Assembly: GCF_016031635.1 (NCBI RefSeq)
Contig: NZ_JACEGD010000037.1
Span: 1-61,715 of the forward strand
Direction of reading: 5' to 3'
Source of the DNA: Bradyrhizobium diversitatis
GTDB lineage: Bacteria; Pseudomonadota; Alphaproteobacteria; Rhizobiales; Xanthobacteraceae
Length of the DNA: 61,715 bases
Below are positions 42,654-49,909 of the stretch, piece after piece. The translations under genes were made by a program, and so were the position numbers. Every line of letters begins with the position of its first letter. Position 1 is the stretch's first letter. Below the pieces are notes generated by a model, which worked only from the letters and a program-made list of their open reading frames with translations, did not search any database and was not told the origin of the DNA.

Positions 42654-42983
42654 ATGAACACAAAACGTTCCGTTCTTGCTGCCTGCGCCATCCTGACATT
42701 GAGCGCCGGCGTTGCCGTCGCCGGCCCGTGCAACACCGGTAGCGCCAGCACCGACAAGGATGCCGGCTCTGGTCCGGTCACCGTGGGCTCAGCTCAATCG
42801 CACTCGTCCAGCTCAACGAGTGATACCAGCCAGCATCCGCCGACCAGCACGATGAATCGTGCAAGCGGTGAAACGCCGGCTTCGTCCGAGGATGCTCAGC
42901 GGCAAATGCAGAGTGAGCCGACCGCGGCCCAGCGCGCCGAAGGCGCCAAGCCGAATACCGAAATGGCCGACAAGGGCTGCTGA
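42654..42983 (+). CDS. Small exported Ser/Thr-rich protein next to lanM
   Basis: A 109-residue protein with a signal peptide (SVLAACAILTLSAGVAVA). The mature part begins GPCNTG, has a Ser-rich stretch in the middle, then an Ala/Glu/Gln-rich C-terminus ending in Cys. The two terminal cysteines could form a disulphide or hold a ligand. GAGGAG gives a 6-bp spacing to the ATG at 42654, better than the ATG two codons earlier. No function is recognised; the position between lanM and pqqA suggests a role in the same periplasmic system. Confidence 0.75.
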   Translation: MNTKRSVLAACAILTLSAGVAVAGPCNTGSASTDKDAGSGPVTVGSAQSHSSSSTSDTSQHPPTSTMNRASGETPASSEDAQRQMQSEPTAAQRAEGAKPNTEMADKGC

Positions 42984-43199
42984 CGGCACTGTCGATCAGA
43001 CGCGCGGTGCATTGCACAAGTTGTTGTCTCGCTGGTCGTGCTTGACCAAGAGGGAACTGGCTTTGTCCGAGAGAGAAATGCAGTGGCGAAGAATCGACAC
43101 AGATGCGCTCGGCAGTCCAATCGAAGCTTGAACTGCACCTGACGCAGCCCTACGTTTTGCGCCGCGCGATGTCGCGCTCAATACCTTGGGAGACCCCGA

Positions 43200-43280
43200 A
43201 TGGCTTGGAAAGCTCCGAAGATCGTGGAAGTGCCGGTCGGCATGGAAATCAACATGTACGCCTGCGCTTCGCGCAAGTAA
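43200..43280 (+). CDS. pqqA: PQQ precursor peptide PqqA
   Basis: A 26-codon gene, MAWKAPKIVEVPVGMEINMY followed by ACASRK. The conserved Glu and Tyr, separated by three residues (MEINMY), are the ones joined by PqqE to build pyrroloquinoline quinone. GGGAG lies 9 bp before the ATG. No pqqB, C, D or E follows; the rest of the pathway must be elsewhere. It lies between lanM and an outer-membrane barrel gene in the middle of a PQQ-enzyme locus. Two hairpins follow the stop, a layout known from pqqA genes, whose transcript is usually far more abundant than the downstream genes. Confidence 0.93.
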   Translation: MAWKAPKIVEVPVGMEINMYACASRK

Positions 43281-43290
43281 GACTGACGAC

Positions 43291-43332
43291 CTGCCGCGGC
43301 TTCGATGGCGAGCGCCGTCGAAGTCGCGGCAG
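43291..43332 (+). promoter_or_regulatory. Stem-loop directly after pqqA
   Basis: CTGCCGCGGCTTCGA (43291-43305) pairs with TCGAAGTCGCGGCAG (43318-43332): 15 pairs in RNA, including one G-U. A second hairpin, GCTTCGCG / CGCGAAGC, follows at 43360-43380. Neither has a T-run, so stabilisation or attenuation is more likely than full termination. Confidence 0.75.
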
Positions 43333-43499
43333 TGTCGGATTTCGGCTTGGCCCCATCGTGCTTCGCGATGGACGCGAAGCGGCACGTGCAGGCTTCGACC
43401 TCTCCACCAAAATCTCGACCGTGCTCTGCCGCTCTGTGCTACGCTGATGCTCGGCGAGCGTTGCTGCCGCATCACAGCGGCGCGCCTTCGGGGCAGGGG

Positions 43500-44369
43500 A
43501 TGGACGGCAGAACCTGTAAGTTCTGGATGGTGATCGGGTGCGCGATCGTGCTGGCGCCGGCGCGCAGCAGCGCCGAAGAAGGCTTTGATACCGAGCACAT
43601 TTTCGGCTTCATGATCGGCACCGATGTCGGCAATGTCGGCGAGCGCGAATTCCAGACTCAAACGACAGGGCGCTTCGGCAAAGGCGGGGCGGCGTATCGC
43701 GCGCTCGAGCACGAGGTCGAGATCGAGGTGGTGCCACTGCCGAATTTTCGTATCGAGCTCGGCGGCACCGCCAGCTTGCACGACATCACCGGCGTCCCTG
43801 ATATCGACGACCGCCGCCAGTTCAACTTCCAGGGCGCCTCGCTCGACCTGCGTTATCGCCTGCTCGATCGCAACCGCGCCCCGTTCGGCTTCACTATCGC
43901 TGCCGAACTGCACGGCGACCGCATTGACGAGACCAGCGGCGCGAAAGGGCGAATGTACGGCACCGAGTTCACGCTGGCATTCGACCGCGAACTGATCCCG
44001 AACTTCGCCATCGGCGCCCTCAACCTGATCTACCAACCGGAATGGGCACGCCTCGAGGTTGGAGGAATATCCGAGAAGAGCTCAACGATCGGCGCTGCGT
44101 TTGCTGGCCTGGCGCGCGTGCGGCCGAATGTGCTGCTCGGTGGCGAGTTGCGCTATTTCCGGCAATATGAGGGGATCGGCCTCGGAGAATTTGCAGGCCA
44201 GGCCCTGTTCGTCGGCCCCACCGCATATTTCCAGCTATCCGAGCGCTCGCGGCTGACCTTGAGCTGGAGCATGCAGGCCTGGGGACGTCCGGCCGGATCG
44301 GGCGGCAAGCTGGACCTCGTCAATTTCGAGCGGCACCAGGCCAGGATGGTGTTCGGGATCAACTTCTAG
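43500..44369 (+). CDS. Outer-membrane beta-barrel protein of the lanM-pqqA region
   Basis: A 289-residue protein with a signal peptide (WMVIGCAIVLAPARSSA, cleavage near residue 25). The rest is alternating hydrophobic strands such as FRIELGGTASLHDI, FNFQGASLDLRYRLLD and SRLTLSWSMQAWGR, ending in MVFGINF with a terminal Phe, the outer-membrane barrel signal. It resembles a 10-12-stranded porin-like or DUF-type barrel, not a TonB receptor. It is the third or fourth gene after lanM on the same strand. A role in passage of metal, cofactor or alcohol is possible by position only. Confidence 0.8.
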   Translation: MDGRTCKFWMVIGCAIVLAPARSSAEEGFDTEHIFGFMIGTDVGNVGEREFQTQTTGRFGKGGAAYRALEHEVEIEVVPLPNFRIELGGTASLHDITGVPDIDDRRQFNFQGASLDLRYRLLDRNRAPFGFTIAAELHGDRIDETSGAKGRMYGTEFTLAFDRELIPNFAIGALNLIYQPEWARLEVGGISEKSSTIGAAFAGLARVRPNVLLGGELRYFRQYEGIGLGEFAGQALFVGPTAYFQLSERSRLTLSWSMQAWGRPAGSGGKLDLVNFERHQARMVFGINF

Positions 44370-44378
44370 CTGCGAGAT

Positions 44379-44411
44379 CGTCATGGGGCGGGGACAAGGC
44401 CGGCCATGACC
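44379..44411. repeat. Short GTCATGG...CCATGAC inverted repeat
   Basis: A 7-bp inverted repeat with a GC-rich centre (GGCGGGGACAAGGCCGG) directly after the barrel gene stop. It is a half-size relative of the longer repeat at 48943-49027. Confidence 0.5.
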
Positions 44412-44558
44412 TCTGGAGAATTCGGCGTTTTGCGTCGCAAGGCAGCAAGGGATGGAGGCAGTTCCCATCACCATTCCTGACCTCCGCCTGAAACTTCCCC
44501 CTCCTTGCAACGTAATCTTTCGTGCTAATCTCCAGCGCCCCTTGCGAGAGGATCCGGC

Positions 44559-44768
44559 ATGAACCCGATTGACCTGGTGGTGACTGTGTGTGCGGTGCTC
44601 TCGCCTGCGACCTGCGAGGAGCAGCATCTGGTGTTCAACTATTCCGGCTCGCCCCGCCAATGCGTGATGGCCGCGCCGCCCTATATCGCGCAATGGGTCA
44701 GCGAGCATCCGAAGTGGCAGGCGGTGCGTTGGCGCTGCGAATATCCACACCCCAACGACAGGGCATAG
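44559..44768 (+). CDS. Small conserved-looking protein of unknown function
   Basis: A 69-residue protein with a good ribosome site (GAGAGGATCC) before the ATG. It has three or four cysteines (VCAVLSPATCEEQHL, RQCVMAAPPYIAQW, WRCEYPHPNDRA), a hydrophobic start, and the phrase YIAQWVSEHPKWQAVRWRC. Such short Cys-containing proteins occur widely in Bradyrhizobium genomes, but I do not know a function. It converges with the gene at 44790. Confidence 0.65.
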   Translation: MNPIDLVVTVCAVLSPATCEEQHLVFNYSGSPRQCVMAAPPYIAQWVSEHPKWQAVRWRCEYPHPNDRA

Positions 44769-44789
44769 GGCGAAGGATCTGTTCGAGCG

Positions 44790-45137
44790 CTACTTCGTGC
44801 AGTCCTTCAGATCCTTGTCGGCAATCGAGAACACGGCGTCCGCCTTGATCTCGATGTCACGGACGATGCACTGCCGCGCGTCGGGATAGCTGACCTTGGC
44901 GTCATAGCGGCCGGGCTCGACACCGGTGATGCGCAGCCGCTCGTCGTGATCGACCTCCTTGTCCTTGTCGTTCAAGCACTGGTTCGGACCCCAGTCGGTC
45001 TTGCCGGCTGGCGCGAGCTGGAAACCGGAGATCGTCTCCGTCGTCAGGTTCCAGAGCCTTACGCCCTTGCCCTTGGTCTGCGCGGCGGCCTCGCCGACAA
45101 GCGTCGACAACGCGATCAGAGCCAGTACCCAACGCAT
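44790..45137 (-). CDS. Exported protein of unknown function, 115 residues
   Basis: A signal peptide (WVLALIALSTLVGEAAA) precedes a mature domain beginning GKGVRLWNLTTETISGFQLA, with strand-rich sequence and two Cys (NQCLNDKD and RQCIVRDIEI) that may form a disulphide. The fold looks like a small periplasmic beta domain. The ATG at 45137 follows GGAGGACTG. It is 26 bp downstream of the pentapeptide-repeat gene and probably in the same transcript. No family is recognised with confidence. Confidence 0.7.
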   Translation of the reverse strand: MRWVLALIALSTLVGEAAAQTKGKGVRLWNLTTETISGFQLAPAGKTDWGPNQCLNDKDKEVDHDERLRITGVEPGRYDAKVSYPDARQCIVRDIEIKADAVFSIADKDLKDCTK

Positions 45138-45163
45138 CGAGCAGTCCTCCCACAGGCGCGCCG

Positions 45164-45955
45164 TCATTCCCTGATCAGGCGTTCGCGGTTCTTTGCCTTG
45201 TCGAAATTCTTGGCGCGGTCAAGGCCGTTCGGCGCGATCAGCTTCGCCGAGGCGAGATCGGCGCCGTCGAAATCGGCGTCGATGACGATCGCGCCGGTCA
45301 GATCGGCTCCGCCGAGTTGGGCGTTTTTCAGTGATGCACCGCTCAGGTCGGCGCCCCTGAGGACCGCGAATTCAAGGTCGACGCGTGACAAATCGGCGTT
45401 GCGCGCGTTCAGCCGTTCCAGATTGGCGGATCTCAGCACCGCGCGCATCAGCCCCATCGACTGATTGCGCATGTCGGCACCGAGATGCGCATCCGCGATC
45501 GACGCGCCGACCATGCTCGCGCCGGTGAGATCTGCCGTGATGCGCGCACCAGTCAGATCGGCGCCGTCGAGGCGAGCACGTGCCATCTGTGACGCGAACA
45601 AATTGGCGCCCTTCAGGCTCGCGCCCGTGAGATCTGCATCCAGCAGCCACGCCTGATCGAGGATCGCCCCATCAAGGCGGGCACCGGCGAGTTTCGTCTT
45701 GTTGAGCCGTGCCGCACGGAGAATTGCGTTGGCCAGGTCGAGACCACTGAGATCGAGCCCGGATAACCGCTTGCCAGTCAAATCGGCGGGGGCGCCGCTC
45801 GCTTTGGCCAGCGCGGCCTCGACCTCCTGCCGGCTCATCTCGGCGGAGACCATCGCGGGTGACGTCAGATCTAGATCGCGCATCATGTCCTGCGCGCGCG
45901 TCGTTGTCGCGAGCAGAGCAAGGCCAAGTGCCGTCAGGGCGATCCTTCGCTTCAT
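45164..45955 (-). CDS. Exported pentapeptide-repeat protein
   Basis: A 263-residue protein with a signal peptide (IALTALGLALLATTTRA). From about residue 60 to 240 it is built of A(D/N)LxX repeats: LSGLDLSGLDLANAILRAA, LLDADLTGASLKGANLF, ADLTGASMVGASIADAHLGA and so on, which fold as a right-handed quadrilateral beta-helix. Export to the periplasm is unusual for pentapeptide proteins like Qnr. The role is unknown; an interaction scaffold is possible. It begins the two-gene unit with 44790-45137. Confidence 0.85.
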   Translation of the reverse strand: MKRRIALTALGLALLATTTRAQDMMRDLDLTSPAMVSAEMSRQEVEAALAKASGAPADLTGKRLSGLDLSGLDLANAILRAARLNKTKLAGARLDGAILDQAWLLDADLTGASLKGANLFASQMARARLDGADLTGARITADLTGASMVGASIADAHLGADMRNQSMGLMRAVLRSANLERLNARNADLSRVDLEFAVLRGADLSGASLKNAQLGGADLTGAIVIDADFDGADLASAKLIAPNGLDRAKNFDKAKNRERLIRE

Positions 45956-46003
45956 CAGCAGACTCCGAAGCAACCCAATTTAGCACGGGCCTCGCGCGGT
46001 TGC

Positions 46004-46744
46004 CTATGAGACATCCCGCCCGGCGTGAACGTCGCCCTGTTCCGCTTGGATGCGCCGTGCAAGCTCGGTCCTGATCGCCGCAATCTCGGCTTCGCTGCGC
46101 GCGGCGCGGGGGATGGCGATCGGAAGCTCCTGTACGATCCGTGCGGGGCGCGGCGACAAGAAGAACAGCCGGTCGCCGAGCCGGATCGCATCGTCGAGAC
46201 TGTGGGTGACAAGCAGCGTCATCATCGGACGGCTCGCGACCAGCGTTGCGATCTCGTCGCGCAAACGGCCGGCGAGCGCATCGTCGAGCGAGGCGAGGGG
46301 CTCGTCGAGCACCAGGAGATCGGGCTCAACCGCGAAGGCACGGGCGAGTGCGACGCGGCGGGCAAGGCCGAGCGACAATTCGCCGGGGAAGTGGCTGCGA
46401 TGCGCTTCCAGCTCCAGGATCCGGAACAGCTCCGACAGCTTCGCGTCGGAAACCTCCGGGGCCGCAAGCCGTACATTCTGCTCGACCGAGCGCCACGGCA
46501 GCAGCCGCGGCTCCTGGAATACCATGCCGATCCGCGCCTCTGGCGGTCGTGCGACGCGGCCTGCAAAGTCGTGGTCCAAGCCGAGGATGATGCGCAGCAT
46601 CGTGCTCTTGCCGCAGCCGGACGGCCCGATCAGCACGCCGACCTCGCCGGATTGAAGCGCGAACCGGACCGGCGCCAGCACCTCGTGCGTTTCGCCGGCG
46701 GCACTCCTGAAGGACTTGCCTGTGATCTCGACCTCAAGCCGCAC
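46004..46744 (-). CDS. ABC transporter ATP-binding protein, nitrate/sulfonate/taurine type
   Basis: A 246-residue ATPase. Walker A is GPSGCGKST near residue 40, the Q-loop is MVFQEPRLLPWRSV (the signature of the SsuB/TauB group), Walker B is LLVLDEPLASLD and the switch His is in LVTHSLDDA. The signature region reads ELSLGLARRVALARA instead of LSGGQ, a degenerate but family-compatible version. It overlaps the permease gene and forms an importer with 46734-47471 and 47473-48522. Its place between the lanM/pqqA genes and the quinoprotein relay cluster suggests it serves that system. Confidence 0.92.
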   Translation of the reverse strand: MRLEVEITGKSFRSAAGETHEVLAPVRFALQSGEVGVLIGPSGCGKSTMLRIILGLDHDFAGRVARPPEARIGMVFQEPRLLPWRSVEQNVRLAAPEVSDAKLSELFRILELEAHRSHFPGELSLGLARRVALARAFAVEPDLLVLDEPLASLDDALAGRLRDEIATLVASRPMMTLLVTHSLDDAIRLGDRLFFLSPRPARIVQELPIAIPRAARSEAEIAAIRTELARRIQAEQGDVHAGRDVS

Positions 46745-47471
46745 GGGGCCGCCACCGGTTTGCGCGGGCTTCGAACGGCTGCACCAGCAAGGTTTCGATG
46801 ACGAGCACGACGGCGGCGAAGGTCAGGGAATAGGCCAGCAGCCGCGGCGTGTCGAACAGCTGGAAGGCGACGCCGATCTCGAAGCCGACGCCGTTGGGAC
46901 GACCCAGGAGCTCGGCGACCAGCACGATCTTCCACACCAGCGACAGCCCGGAGCGCGCGGAGGCCGCGATATAGGGCGCAAGCTGCGGCAGCACGACGTG
47001 GCGGAAGGCGCGCCAGCGCGGCATCGCGAACACGCTCGCCATCTCGTCGAGCGAGCGGTCGAGCGCGCGGGCGCCCTCGCGCAAGGTGACGATGGCGGTC
47101 GGCAGCTTGTTGATGGCGATCGCCGCGATCGCGGCGGCCTCGGTGAGCCCGGCCCAGATATAGGCCAGCACGATCACGACCAATGCGGGCAGGTTGAGCA
47201 GCAGGATCAACCAGGGATCGCCGAGCCGGTCGGCGAGCTTGACTCGGCCCATCAAATAGCCGATCGCGCTGCCGAGCGACATCGCGAGTGTGAAAGCGAG
47301 CGCGACGCGCGCCAGCGTGGCGCCGAGATGCAGGAACAGCGCGCCGCTTGATGCTTCCGCGATCATGACGTGGAGCACGGCCGGCGGGGAGGGCAGCTTC
47401 GCGCCACCGACGAACAGCGCGGCGGTCCACCAGGTTGCGAGGAACAGGGCGAACGAGAGCAGACGCAGCAC
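46734..47471 (-). CDS. ABC transporter permease, nitrate/sulfonate/taurine type
   Basis: A 245-residue membrane protein with about six helices. The EAA loop lies in EMASVFAMPRWRAFRHVVLPQLAPYI, and LAYIWAGLTEAAAIAAIA is the usual SsuC/TauC-type segment. The GTG at 47471 is chosen because it lies 1 bp after the binding-protein stop; the open frame further upstream covers that gene in another frame. The 3' end overlaps the ATPase gene by 11 bp. Confidence 0.92.
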   Translation of the reverse strand: MLRLLSFALFLATWWTAALFVGGAKLPSPPAVLHVMIAEASSGALFLHLGATLARVALAFTLAMSLGSAIGYLMGRVKLADRLGDPWLILLLNLPALVVIVLAYIWAGLTEAAAIAAIAINKLPTAIVTLREGARALDRSLDEMASVFAMPRWRAFRHVVLPQLAPYIAASARSGLSLVWKIVLVAELLGRPNGVGFEIGVAFQLFDTPRLLAYSLTFAAVVLVIETLLVQPFEARANRWRPRAA

Positions 47472-47472
47472 C

Positions 47473-48522
47473 TCAGTCTCCGGGGACTGCGTGATAGAAC
47501 GTGCCGGGGTCGAGCTCGGCCGCGGGGCCAACGAGATCGCGGCCGCCGATCTCGGCCAGCACGCGGTAGAGCACGCGTGCGTCCTTTTCCTCGTCGTCGA
47601 TGCTCCGGCGCGGAATGCCGTCGCGGTAGCGGTCGCGGTAGGTCTTGAGCACGGCCGGATCGCTGGTGCCGGTGAGCGGCGCGACCTTGTCCCAGGCCGC
47701 ATCCGAGGTCGCCAGCAGCTCTTTGGCCTTGCGGGTCATCGCGATGAAGCGCGCCACGGCGTCGCGATGGCTCGCGGCCCAGCTCTCGTCGAAGACATAG
47801 CCGACGGCGGAGACAGCACCTTTGGCACCGAGCTTCGGCAGGATGTCCTCGACACCCGCGAGGCGACGAAAACCCTTGGCTTCGAGTTGGGCGCAGAAAT
47901 TCCAGAAATTGAGGCTCGCGTCCATCTCGCCGTCGAGCGCCTTCGCGGCGATCAGGGGCGGCGCGCCATAGACGATGGTTGCCTCGGACTTCAGGTCGAT
48001 CCCGTCCTGTTTCATGCGCGCCTGGAGCAGCAGCCAGCTTTTGTCGATCGCCCCGCCGGCGACGGCGAGCTTGCGGCCCTTGAGGTCGGCGAGCGTCTTG
48101 ATTGGAGAAGCCGCCGGAACCATCACCGCGCCCAACGCACTCGAATAGGGATAGAAAGTGAGCTTGGCGCCCAGCGCACGCTCGCGCGACACCCATAGCC
48201 AGTCCGACAGGATGATGTCGGCGCTGCCGGCACGCATCGCGATCTTGCCGGCCTCGGTGCTCGCGAGCTCGGTGACCTCGAGCGACAGGCCGGCCTCCTT
48301 GTCGAGACCGCTCGCTCGGATTGCGGCCAATTCCCAGGAGAATGTTCCGGTCTTCTGCACCGCAAGGCGGATCGCGTCCGCGGCGCGGCTGGGCGCGGCG
48401 AGCGTCAGCGCCAGCGTCATTGCGAGCGCCAATGTTCGACCAAATGCCCTTGTCACACCCAGTGCTCTCATCACCTTGTGAGCCGTTTCCTCTGACGGAA
48501 TGCTTTTCAGGACAATACGCAT
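47473..48522 (-). CDS. ABC transporter periplasmic binding protein, nitrate/sulfonate/taurine type
   Basis: A 349-residue NMT1/SsuA-like binding protein. The export signal is long, with a hydrophobic core at about residues 30-46 (TLALAMTLALTLAAPSRA). The mature sequence AIRLAVQKTGTFSWELAAIR and GSADIILSDWLWVSRERALG match the family. A start at 48522 has AAGG 7 bp upstream; an ATG at 48471 would give a more normal signal peptide. The ligand is unknown. Binding proteins of this type recur in XoxF and quinoprotein clusters, where a chelated metal, a cofactor or an alcohol-derived acid might be the cargo; none is shown. Confidence 0.9.
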   Translation of the reverse strand: MRIVLKSIPSEETAHKVMRALGVTRAFGRTLALAMTLALTLAAPSRAADAIRLAVQKTGTFSWELAAIRASGLDKEAGLSLEVTELASTEAGKIAMRAGSADIILSDWLWVSRERALGAKLTFYPYSSALGAVMVPAASPIKTLADLKGRKLAVAGGAIDKSWLLLQARMKQDGIDLKSEATIVYGAPPLIAAKALDGEMDASLNFWNFCAQLEAKGFRRLAGVEDILPKLGAKGAVSAVGYVFDESWAASHRDAVARFIAMTRKAKELLATSDAAWDKVAPLTGTSDPAVLKTYRDRYRDGIPRRSIDDEEKDARVLYRVLAEIGGRDLVGPAAELDPGTFYHAVPGD

Positions 48523-48558
48523 AGCATAGCCTTGGTCGCAACCAGCGGGAGGATGCGC

Positions 48559-48918
48559 ATGAATCTGGCGGGACAGCTACGACCGATTGTCGCCGCATTG
48601 GTGATGCTGGCTGCGGGCGCGTGCGTGGCACGGGCCGAGGAGGTCAATGACTATCCCACCTCGGCGCGCGCGGAGTATGTCTATGGCTGCATGAAGGCCA
48701 CCGGCGAGACGCGGGCTGCGATCGAGCAATGTTCCTGTTCGATCGACGTGGTGGCTTCGATCATACCTTACGAGCGCTATGTTACCGCCGAGACCGCGCT
48801 CAGCATGTCGCAGGTGCGCGGCAATCTCGGCGTCCAGTTCCGCACCTCGGAGCAGGCGAACTCGGCGGTGAACGATTTGAGGCGCGCGCAGGCGGAAGCC
48901 GAGGTGAGGTGTTTCTGA
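48559..48918 (+). CDS. Small periplasmic protein of quinoprotein clusters
   Basis: A 119-residue exported protein (signal peptide RPIVAALVMLAAGACVARA). The mature part has a family look: SARAEYVYGCMKATGETRAA, then IEQCSCSIDVVASIIPYERY and finally RRAQAEAEVRCF at the C-terminus. Four cysteines are conserved in the pattern C..CxC..C. I recall this pattern from genes next to PQQ-dependent ethanol dehydrogenases, where its role is not known. GGGAGG lies 6 bp before the ATG at 48559. It is divergent from the ABC importer and faces a long inverted repeat. Confidence 0.75.
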   Translation: MNLAGQLRPIVAALVMLAAGACVARAEEVNDYPTSARAEYVYGCMKATGETRAAIEQCSCSIDVVASIIPYERYVTAETALSMSQVRGNLGVQFRTSEQANSAVNDLRRAQAEAEVRCF

Positions 48919-48942
48919 CAGTGCATGATGAGCAGCCGTATT

Positions 48943-49027
48943 CGTCATGCCCGGGCTTGTCCCGGGCATCCACGTTCTTGGATAGGCCCGCAGTTCGTGG
49001 ATGGCCGGGACAAGCCCGGCCATGACG
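48943..49027. repeat. Long inverted repeat CGTCATGCCCGGGCTTGTCCC..., convergent junction
   Basis: Two 32-bp arms: 48943-48974 (CGTCATGCCCGGGCTTGTCC...) and 48996-49027, its near-exact complement, around a 21-bp centre. It is a Bradyrhizobium-type intergenic repeat and lies between two converging genes, where it can fold in either transcript. Confidence 0.85.
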
Positions 49028-49037
49028 ATCGAGAGAC

Positions 49038-49862
49038 TCACGTCCCCGGCTTCTCCACATCCCACTCGTTGCGGAACACGTGCCCGTCCGTGTCCTTTGC
49101 TTCCGCGCGGAAGCGCTTGGCGCCGTTGGATACGTACGTGAAGCGCAGGTTGGGATCCTCCGAGATCGAGATCCCGCCTTCCATCGACAGCACGGGGCTG
49201 TCGTCCTGCGTCAGCTTCAACTGGTTGATGAAGAAAGCGGGAATGTAGAGCTGCGTGACCTGGTCCATCTGCAGCCCGGAATTGTTGGGATGACCGATCA
49301 TGACCTGCGCCTCGCGGACGCGGCTCGCCGGCGCGTCCTCGCGGGCGAACTGGCGATAGCGCATCTGGCCGAGCCGGTTCCGGGCTTCCTCGACGTTCTT
49401 GCCCGCCGGTGCCGAGCAGCCGCCGGAGGCTTTCACGTAAGTCTTGGACACATAGAGCTGACCGTCGCTGAGCTCGGCGACCGCGTGGACATCGGTGTAG
49501 TTGTTGACGCGCACGCGTGTCGAGATCTCCGTGACATTGGCGTCGGGCCCGAGTTCGAACTTCGCCGCCATCGGCGCCGGATTGCGGTCGATCACCAGCG
49601 TGATCGAACGGATGCGCCGCGCATCGCCGGGCGACAGCTTGCTTCGCAAGGTGACCGGCACGATCGCCGCATCCTCGGCGCGGTAGGGCATCTCGATGCC
49701 GATGACGGCGCTGCCGTCATTCATCGGACGGCTCTTGAAGATGTCCTGCACCAGGCCGGGCCAGGGATCATAGGCCTCTTCCGCCTTCGCCGGCATCGCG
49801 AAAGCGAGGCCGAGCAGGAGGGCGGTGAGGGGCAGGCGGCGTGTGCATCCCGTCATGGTCAT
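49038..49862 (-). CDS. Quinoprotein dehydrogenase-associated SoxYZ-like carrier
   Basis: A 274-residue exported protein (signal peptide LPLTALLLGLAFAMPAKA). The N-terminal half is SoxY-like and ends with the carrier motif SGGCSAP near residue 153, whose Cys holds the substrate in sulphur oxidation; the C-terminal half is SoxZ-like (LTQDDSPVLSMEGGISISED). Fused SoxYZ-related proteins recur in quinoprotein relay clusters together with the metallohydrolase encoded just upstream. The bound group in this setting is unknown. The ATG at 49862 follows a GCGGGAT; a second ATG at 49856 is possible. Confidence 0.85.
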   Translation of the reverse strand: MTMTGCTRRLPLTALLLGLAFAMPAKAEEAYDPWPGLVQDIFKSRPMNDGSAVIGIEMPYRAEDAAIVPVTLRSKLSPGDARRIRSITLVIDRNPAPMAAKFELGPDANVTEISTRVRVNNYTDVHAVAELSDGQLYVSKTYVKASGGCSAPAGKNVEEARNRLGQMRYRQFAREDAPASRVREAQVMIGHPNNSGLQMDQVTQLYIPAFFINQLKLTQDDSPVLSMEGGISISEDPNLRFTYVSNGAKRFRAEAKDTDGHVFRNEWDVEKPGT

Positions 49863-49909
49863 GATCCCGCGCGGACGAAACGATCGTCGGTGACAGCCTA
49901 GCGCGCCCG

